Shown here piece after piece: positions 57,721 to 64,000 of a stretch of DNA of 64,000 bases. The notes below the pieces were generated by a model. That model was not told the origin of the DNA, ran no database searches, and saw only the letters and a list, made by a program, of their open reading frames with translations. The stretch is from NCBI GenBank assembly GCA_026168455.1, contig CM047426.1, forward strand, positions 49,361,589 to 49,425,588. The letters are read 5' to 3'. The first letter of the stretch is position 1. Every line of letters starts with the position of its first letter. Origin of the DNA: Theocolax elegans (lineage: Eukaryota; Arthropoda; Insecta; Hymenoptera; Cerocephalidae). The position numbers were made by a program, and so were the translations under genes.

Positions 57721-58530
57721 TAATTGTGGAACGTGCATCAGACTTTGTCTATGACAGAAGAGCAATGATTATTGTCTTCTAACACAACAAATTAGAAAAC
57801 GCAAATTGATTTGATGACCTATCAATGTAATTATTCCTACCTTGGCCATTTAAGATGTTGCCATTGTTACATATTTTATATATCGGAAAAATTTACACTT
57901 TTCCATTGGGCCTACGATTGGTTTCCTTGATACAATCAAGTAGAAGTCATATCTGCTTAACGAATTTGACTGGATAGACTTTAGCAAATTTTGAGTTAAC
58001 TTGTTTTTCTTGCGATTTTTGAGTTAAAATGTTTTTATTAGAAGGCGACGAATTGTAAAAATTACAGCAAAGGAAACCATTGATAGCGAGATCGGAAAAC
58101 GCGAGCTTTATTCGATCGTGCCGTATAAGTTTGCGAGCATTAAATGCATGCGCGAATTATTTATTATTAATTAATTATAATTTGTGTATTAGATTTATGT
58201 ACCGTAGTATAGTAAGATAGCCTCGCGATAAACACATGCTGTCAACACGAGTTCAATAACCGGTGTTACGTAACCGCTATACATAGTCAAGTTGCGTCAC
58301 CGCTATAATTAAAAATTGCTCATCCCCTCCATAACACGACTCTAACAATTGACTTCGCGACCGGAGAGCAGAGATAACAATAAGCATGCGCACTCTCGCA
58401 GGGTCGGGTATACAAGGCGCGCCGAAACTAGCAGAAGGCAGTCTGCAGCAGGTGATGAATATAGGTGGCTGCCTACCTTTTCTTACCTAGGGCAGCCACC
58501 GTGGATATGATCGTGAGCACACGTTCGTAT
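57721..58530. other. No gene seen
   Basis: AT-rich up to about 58200, then more balanced with GAACTCGTG-like and CGCGACCGGAGAGC segments that could be the head of a SINE or LTR leading to the 18S fragment. No frame or RNA is supportable. Confidence 0.45.
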
Positions 58531-58536
58531 AGCTCC

Positions 58537-58706
58537 GATCAGGGTTCGATTCCGGAGAGGGAGCCTGAGAAACGGCTACCATATCCAAGGAAGGCAACAG
58601 GCGCGCAAATAACCCACTTCCGGCACGGGAAGGTAGTGTCGAAAAATAACTATACGGGACTCATCCGACGCCTCGTAATCGGAATGAGTACATTTTAAAT
58701 CCTTTT
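58537..58706 (+). pseudogene. 18S rRNA fragment
   Basis: From ATCAGGGTTCGATTCCGGAG through GAAACGGCTACC, CAGGCGCGCAAA, AAAAATAAC, ATACGGGACTCATCCG to CGTAATCGGAATGAGTACA, the stretch follows conserved eukaryotic 18S rRNA in order and on the plus strand. It corresponds to the 5' domain around the region preceding the 530 loop. There are several substitutions and at least one missing base, and both ends stop abruptly. It is a dislocated, decayed fragment rather than a rRNA gene. Confidence 0.9.
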
Positions 58707-58845
58707 ATCATTCCTACGTCGTAAGCATACGTCGTAATTGTAGATAGTTACCCTCCATTATTTTATTTTGGTTTTTTAAACGATCTTGTAGGGCAATTCA
58801 CAGGATGTTGAATAAATTTAATACCTTATCTTTTAATTAAAAATT

Positions 58846-58886
58846 GCGACGTTTCGTCTGATTATATTTTCAGACCTCTTCTGGCA
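58846..58886 (-). ncRNA. Decayed hammerhead-like motif (PLE type 2)
   Basis: The minus strand reads CCAGAAGAGGTCTGA, a loop and TCAGAC, then GAAACGTCGC. Stem II pairs exactly, and GAAA follows. One core base (expected U) is A. A mirror copy with CATCGC instead of CGTCGC lies on the plus strand at 60046-60085 in the other arm. Confidence 0.5.
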
Positions 58887-59229
58887 CTAATTTATTAACA
58901 GAGACACAATATTAACAATTTTTCAAATTGAACATGAACAAGAAATAATTTTTTATATAAATACACAAAAAACGCAAGAATTACCAATATTGAAAATAAG
59001 TTAAGCTCAACATCGAGCCATGTCAAATCGGACTAACCGTTAATTATAATGAGATAACAAGAAATAAACATATAGAGTATCTAACACTCTTACAATTTTC
59101 CAAGAAATTAACAGATTATTAGTATATACATACGTATATACCTATATATACTGAATGTGAGTAATTTTAACAGCCGTTACAGTATGTTCTTATACAAGTA
59201 ATTTAAACCCATTGTGTCTTCTTTTTTAT

Positions 59230-59460
59230 TTAGTGTGTTTTATGACTATTTATAAAAATCATTTCAGAAATTAACCGTTTTTTACGTACATTTTCTTTGT
59301 CTAATATTTGGACATTTTCAAAATCAAATTGATGGTTTTTATTCTTCATGTGCGTAGATACTACTGATTCAGTTGTGTGTGATTTTTTATGTTCAGAAAC
59401 TCTATCTTTTAACATTAGCTTTGTTTCGCCTGTGTAAATCGATTGAAAATTTTTACAATT
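59230..59460 (-). pseudogene. Penelope-like GIY-YIG endonuclease
   Basis: Reading from about 59460 on the minus strand, an NCKNF motif leads to SIYTGETKLMLKDRVSEH, which is the YIG-x-T...R...H core of the GIY-YIG nuclease. ESVVSTHMKNKNHQFDFEN and LISEMIFIN follow. The frame differs from that of the RT block; a one-base loss near 59470 in the CGVVYK linker explains this. The domain cuts target DNA for PLE integration. Confidence 0.85.
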
Positions 59461-59467
59461 AAATTTT

Positions 59468-59971
59468 TTATACTACACCACATGTATTTAACTTGCTAGT
59501 AGAATTTTTACCTAATTTTATTACGGAATTTAACCTATTTTCGATTTTTGGGATAATTGCTATGTTGTACTTTTTTAACAATCTACTAATTTTTTTGTGA
59601 AAATCTGTATGATATGGTAAGGGTAAGACTGTAATTACTTGTTTTTTATTTTGTTTAACAACGTTGGTCAATCTTATTTGTCGTAACCTGGTGTTAATAG
59701 CATTATTAATAAAACATTTTGGATACTTGTTGTTCCGTAAGATTTTTTTGACAGTGTTTAAATTATCTTGGTGAAAAGTTGAATCTGATAGTAGTATTGC
59801 TCGATCTATTAAATTATATATAATGTTCTTTTTTTGACGATCTGTATGATGAGAGTTGAAGTTTAAAACTCTGTCTAAATTCGATTCTTTACGATACGAG
59901 TTAGTTACAATTTTGTTGTTTTTTCTCATTAAACTTAAGTCTAAGAAGTTAATTTTATTATTTGTTTCCAA
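59468..59971 (-). pseudogene. Penelope-like reverse transcriptase, C-terminal part
   Basis: The 167-codon frame opens with INFLDLSLMRKNNKIVTNSY, matching the PLE motif after the RT palm, followed by NFNSHHTDRQKK, the diagnostic N-[FY]-x-S-x-H block, and LLSDSTFHQDN and RQIRLTNV. It ends with LNTCGVV at the start of the endonuclease linker. The catalytic YxDD region would lie upstream but is absent. The relationship to 25572-25865 is clear. Confidence 0.9.
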
Positions 59972-60317
59972 TTCATGTGTGAATTCTGTTGTTCATGTTC
60001 AATTTGAAAAATTGTTAATATTTGTGTCTCTGTTAATAAATTAGTGTCAGAAGAGGTCTGAAAATATAATCAGACGAAACATCGCAATTTTTAATTAAAA
60101 GAAAAGGTGTTAAATTTATTCAACATCCTGTGAATTGCCCTACATGATCACTATGGACACGTAGTTATTAGTATATTAAAGATCGTAAAGCTCGTAGGTC
60201 GTCTAATAATAAGACTAATCCAGATTATCTGAACGTCTTCTAGACAAGAATTGCTTAAAATACTATCATTAAAATTATTGCAAATATTGTTATTTTTTTC
60301 TATAATATAGTTAGTCG

Positions 60318-61248
60318 TTAACCCATTAATGCCGAAATAACGAAAAATTTTACTTTGACTTTGAGCTTCTAAATTTTGATGAAGCTGTAAGTATTTCTTA
60401 TTCAGACAAGTATTTTTTTATGAATTTTGATCCGCTCTACACGATAGGCCTACTTAGAAAGCTGCAAAAAAATTATTTATATTGCTTTTTTACAAATTTA
60501 CATTAAAAAATGTGATTTTTTTCTGATTTGTTTTACATAACGTCTCATTTTAGTTATTAAATGTTAGTCATTAGAGTTATTAAATGTAACTCTTTCTAAA
60601 TATGCACAAGAATTTTATTAAAAATTTTTTTTTGCAATGGCGGGCTTTCAAAATGAATAATATTAAAAAATCATTGATGAGACAGGTTGTATAATAGTTT
60701 TTTTTAGTTTATCAAGATTTAACATTTTTATATATTAATGAAAACGTATACTCAGGGGTTTTTGAGGTCGCTGATTACAAATATGATGCCAAATTTTCAA
60801 AATTCAAAATGGCGAATCCAATATGGCGGAAAATTTTTGATAAACTAGTTTTTTTTCTCGAAAATTGATGTAATGGTTATGAAAAAGTATACTCAGGGGT
60901 TTTAAAGATCGCTGATAACTAATCTGATATCAGTTTATCAAAATTCAATATGGCGAATCATTTAGTAACTCTCTTTGCATGGTTATAACAATAAAAAGAA
61001 ATTTGTATCCAACTGAAATGGGACGTTATGTAAAAAAAAATCAGAAAAAAATCACATTTTTTAATGTAAATTTGTAAAAAAACAATATAAATAATTTTTT
61101 TGCAGCTTTCTAAGTAGGCCTATCGTGTAGAGCGGATCAAAACACATAAAAAAATACTTGTCTAAATGAGAAATACTTATGCTTCATCAAAATTTAGAAG
61201 CTCAAAGTCAAAGTAAAATTTTTCGTTATTTCAGCATTAATGGGTTAA
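60318..61248. mobile_element. piggyBac-type MITE
   Basis: The element 60322-61244 starts CCCATTAATGCCGAAATAAC and ends with GCATTAATGGG, bordered by TTAA at 60318-60321 and 61245-61248. Arms are about 230 bp. TTAA duplication with CCC ends is characteristic of piggyBac. The centre holds two tandem units with GTATACTCAGGGGTTTT and CGCTGAT (60748, 60888) and AATATGGCG motifs. No transposase is encoded. Confidence 0.88.
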
Positions 61249-62015
61249 AACTTCGAAGTGTTGATAATAATTTCAAATTCCTTCCCCTAAGTGAATCCCG
61301 GAATCTGAGCAATGTCCCAGCAAAGATTCACTCCGTTAAGGTTTTATTCGCAGAAGCAGCCTGCGTTTTCCGCGTCTTTATACCGCATTTTACTTTATTT
61401 CCGCATGTAGTATAGACATTGTGATTGATTATTACCGTTATACAACAGCTTTATATTATTTTGTAATTTTCACCCTCCCTTGTTGAATTAGTAAATATTC
61501 GTTTGATAAGGGTCAATAATAAATAAATCCAATTTATTTATTATTATCCTTTAACAATCGACTATTTACTCGATTTATATTAATATTTCTGCTTTGCAAT
61601 TAATGATACCATGATGCCCCGTGGATCGCCTAGACCTCAACGGTTCTTACGAGCTCTTTAAAATTCGTCATTGGAACCTCTAAGGTCGATGCGACTGTCC
61701 CCGTCTTTATAGAGTGAGTGTTTTTAATAACTGCTCTTGACTTGCCAGGATCCATCGTTTGTCGAATCTCGTCAAAGATTTTCTCATAAGTTTACCTGAA
61801 TGTATTTTGAGCACGATACCTACTGCTTGGTTTTCTTATTGGAATTTTCTTTAAGCTCAGTCCTGTGCGATTATTCTTGCACTATTCTCCGGTTTACGTT
61901 CACCTTTGTTAATAACAATACCGAGAAAAAATTAATGCTACTTTTATAAGTGTTTAAAATTGTGTAACATTTTTATGTATTTAATTACACTTCTCATTTC
62001 TATGGTATTTTTCAG
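61249..62015. other. Probable intron sequence
   Basis: No frame or repeat is recognised. The stretch ends with ATGGTATTTTTCAG, a plausible 3' splice site for the SH2 exon, so it is likely intronic (inference). Confidence 0.5.
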
Positions 62016-62197
62016 GTGGTATCATGGAAGGTTAGATAGATTCACGGCTGAGGAACGTCTTTGGAGTGCAAGTAAAATGGGTAACTACTTAGTACGAGAA
62101 AGTGATAGAAAACCTGGAAGTTATGTACTCTCTTACTTAGGAAGAACTGGTATTAATCATTTTCGTATAACGGCTGTCTGCGGAGACTACTATATTG
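62016..62197 (+). CDS. vap: RasGAP SH2-domain exon
   Basis: A single exon bounded by TTTTTCAG (acceptor) and GTAAAT (donor, 62198) encodes 60 complete codons of an SH2 domain. It has WYHGRLDR, then AEERL, then YLVRESDRKPGSYVLSYL with the phosphotyrosine-binding FLVRES-like arginine, then HFRI and CGDYYIG at the end. The GDYYIG and ESDRKPGS wording is closest to the first SH2 domain of RASA1-type Ras GTPase-activating proteins, which switch off Ras and bind activated receptor tyrosine kinases. The exon starts with the last base of one codon and ends with the first of another, so it needs flanking exons, which lie outside the window or are too short for me to find. No stop or missing key residue is seen, so the gene looks functional. 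Confidence 0.92.
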
Positions 62198-62305
62198 GTA
62201 AATTTTATTTCTTTTCGTACACAATTAGACTGTACGCAGACATGACAGATATGAAATGTTTTCAAAAAGTTAGGTGATTTTACGATTTTATTAGGAAATA
62301 TTTAT

Positions 62306-62867
62306 TATATGATAAATGAATTTATTGATCTTTACAAGCCAAAGAAACATTCCTCACATCTCAAGCAAGGCGGACTGTATTAATACCAGCCACTTTAGAA
62401 ACCTCACAGGATGAGTGTTTGAAAAAAGACTAAGACACGCTAAGTCAACAAAAATATAGAATTTAATTGATTTAGTATAAAATTAATAAAAACTTAATAA
62501 GACGGAAAAGAAAAATTTTGTATTTCGCCCTGAGTATGCCTGGAGGGCTCATCAGTAGAGTCCAGGCATCTCGTCTCTAGATACAAATGACACATATAAA
62601 AATTTTTTGAAAACCAGCTCTATCCTGACGAGGATGACATGGGGTATATATGCCCTACCTATAGCAAACTTTAATAAGTGCCACATATTAACAGGTAGCC
62701 CCCTAACGCACTTACATAGAACTAATGTCTTAATCGTCAGAATATTGTTACATAAGGCATATCCTGTGAGGTTTCTAAAGTGGCTGGTATTAATACAGTC
62801 CGCCTTACTTGAGATGTGAGGAATGTTTCTTTGGCTTGTAAAGATCAATAAATTCATTTATCATATA
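62306..62867 (-). mobile_element. Hammerhead-bearing retroelement, copy 2
   Basis: This 562-bp copy is on the minus strand and shares the body of 37415-37766. Its ends, 62306-62412 and 62761-62867, are a 107-bp inverted repeat with one mismatch (GGCGGACTGTATTAATACC and its complement). This is an inverted copy of the element's own 3' end placed at the 5' side, as in Penelope-like elements. An extra 118 bp (62641-62758) absent from copy 1 lies between this and the ribozyme. It sits about 110 bp downstream of the SH2 exon, in the presumed intron. It has no protein frame of note. Confidence 0.85.
62518..62586 (-). ncRNA. Hammerhead ribozyme (copy 2)
   Basis: The minus strand repeats the full hammerhead of copy 1 with one loop-2 substitution. 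Stem III is 62581-62586 with 62518-62523, and the cleavage C is at 62580. Stem I is 62575-62579 with 62556-62560. CTGATGA is at 62549-62555. Stem II is 62545-62548 with 62527-62530, and GAAA is at 62523-62526. Loop 1 ATGCCTGG and loop 2 CCAGGCAT remain complementary. Conservation of every core and stem base in a second, separately inserted copy, while surrounding sequence has diverged, supports function. Confidence 0.9.
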
Positions 62868-63475
62868 ACTTATAGTGTAAAAAAGCAATAAATTCACGAT
62901 TTTTTTTAATAGTTGGTAAATTCAAATTTTAAGGAAATATTTATTAATTAATTGATATTTATGTTGTGGTATTCAGGGCCAAACAAACGTTTTTTTAATA
63001 CTTTTATCAATCGCTAGTTTTGCTAAAAAACTCACTCGTATATAATCTTCCGCATCTTGACTTAAATTATGAATTGTCGATTCATGCTTTCAGAATTATG
63101 AAAAAATGCAAATTAAGAAAGTCATATTGTTCATCTTACCCAAAATACGACATTTTAAACGAAAAAAAAGTACCTTTATTTTTATATTGAAACTTTCTGC
63201 GGATTTCTATTATTCGTAAATTTTTTCATCTATTAACACATTTATTGTTAGCAACCCAAAAACTGTTATAAACGAGTTTTTGAAAATCTTCATAACCGAC
63301 AAATTATTTATTTATTAATATCAATATAAGCAAACAGATTTTTGCTTTAGACCATTATGTTGTATGTTGCTATTTTAAAAAAATCCTAGTCAGGAATTTG
63401 TTGTGCACGGGCTGTAGCAGTTTGCATCTACCTTAACTGTAGTGGAGTTAATTTCCTTAATTTGCGGTCTCTTAA
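62868..63475. other. No gene seen (presumed intron)
   Basis: AT-rich DNA without a recognisable frame or repeat. No second SH2 or SH3 exon of the RasGAP gene is apparent here. Confidence 0.45.
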
Positions 63476-63519
63476 CCGCACACACACACAAACGCACACA
63501 CACACGCGCGCGCGCGTCG
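63476..63519. repeat. (AC)n/(GC)n microsatellite
   Basis: An imperfect CA-rich run (63479-63507) merges into a short CG run (63508-63517). Confidence 0.9.
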
Positions 63520-64000
63520 GGTTTGCTAGTCCCGCATCGTGGCGCCTCTCCAGGTGGTGGATCGGGGAATGCTTTCCAGATATGGATGGTACCGGAAAAA
63601 TCAAATATTCGGGGCGAACAAAAACCATATAGGGAATGACACTCCGAATTTAAATCAATAATGGATAGTGAGATTAAAACGACACTACCCCAAGCAGGCA
63701 CGGCAGCCTTTTAAGATCGTGCCACTAATTCCAAACGTATGAAAGCTCTGGTGGTCAGTGCTAGTCCCACGGATTTTGGGGAGACCAAACTCACATCGTT
63801 AAAACGGTAAATGCTGCGGAGGTTGGTCACTCGGCCTCTGTAGTATGAAATGCTATGTGTGACCTGCTCTCGACTGGAATGTCCAGTAACGCTGACAGAG
63901 CTTTCGTCTGATTGCGTGAGAAAATAGACGCATTGGTGGAGTTTGTTCTTAATAAGAATAATGTCCACAAAGTGCTAAAGTTTATGGCGAATGCAACAAG
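63520..64000 (-). other. Unassigned GC-richer segment
   Basis: The base composition is more balanced, and minus-strand frames at 63390-63701 and 63711-63968 are open for about 85-103 codons. I do not recognise them. The composition and the A-run-free, GC-moderate character resemble LINE or SINE debris, but no motif confirms it, and the segment runs off the window. Confidence 0.35.

Larger units (their letters stand above)
58787..60145 (-). mobile_element. Penelope-like element with inverted terminal repeats
   Basis: Arms of about 155 bp at 58787-58941 and 59989-60145 are reverse complements (GGGCAATTCACAGGATGTTG and its complement at the outer edges). Each carries the CAGAC-GAAAC hairpin. 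Between them the minus strand encodes a PLE RT thumb and GIY-YIG endonuclease. The N-terminal RT, including the catalytic core, is missing, so the copy is 5'-deleted with an inverted upstream repeat, a common PLE configuration. Confidence 0.88.

Overview
This is a 64 kb window of AT-rich animal nuclear DNA, almost certainly from an insect and plausibly a hymenopteran such as an ant (inference). The only convincing host coding sequence is one exon, 62016-62197 (+), encoding most of an SH2 domain of the kind found in Ras GTPase-activating protein 1 (Drosophila vap). A weaker spliced-exon candidate lies at 280-340. Nearly everything else is a graveyard of transposable elements and their foldback derivatives, probably lying in introns or between genes.

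Layout. 1-1.86 kb: AT-rich DNA, one dispersed repeat, microsatellites. 1.87-7.22 kb: a large interrupted inverted repeat with a perfect 183-bp-arm palindrome of Penelope-like (PLE) terminal sequence near its centre and satellite-like DNA. 7.69-8.15 kb: a 5S-rRNA-derived SINE with an 18-bp target-site duplication. 8.39-9.61 kb: LTR plus tRNA-Arg-type primer-binding site. 10.7-11.65 kb: direct duplication. 12.0-18.16 kb: a decayed Ty3/Gypsy element (gag, protease, RT, RNase H, integrase). 18.2-19.2 kb: PLE debris and a long TG microsatellite. 19.2-21.6 kb: an R1-clade LINE, minus strand, holding a poly-T-only insertion with its own target duplication. 22.7-23.7 kb: an arthropod DNA-transposon-like ORF. 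24.8-25.9 kb: PLE fragments. 26.06-27.13 kb: an unrecognised 357-codon frame broken by one stop. 27.2-29.05 kb: Jockey/CR1-like RT. 29.1-31.1, 31.7-33.25 and 33.25-35.7 kb: three foldback structures, the last with mirrored 29-bp tandem arrays and a nested TTAA palindrome. 37.04-37.87 kb: a second 5S-SINE, itself interrupted. 38.6-41.1 kb: LINE endonuclease split by an LTR insertion. 41.1-44.1 kb: a second Gypsy element. 44.2-57.7 kb: MITEs, PLE ends, a mirrored 90-bp repeat array and GC-rich hairpins. 58.5 kb: an 18S rRNA fragment. 58.8-60.1 kb: PLE with RT thumb and GIY-YIG remnants. 60.3-61.2 kb: a piggyBac-type MITE. 62.0-62.9 kb: the SH2 exon followed by a hammerhead-bearing element.

The most interesting discovery is a dispersed element present twice (37415-37766 + and 62306-62867 -) that carries a complete, intact-looking hammerhead ribozyme. 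All three stems, the CUGAUGA and GAAA core and a UH cleavage site are there, and an 8-bp complementarity between loops 1 and 2 suggests a kissing interaction. One copy sits inside a 5S-SINE with a perfect 13-bp target duplication, so its borders are exact. Three PLE families in the window carry decayed versions of the same core in their terminal repeats. The window therefore shows several generations of ribozyme-bearing retroelements side by side.
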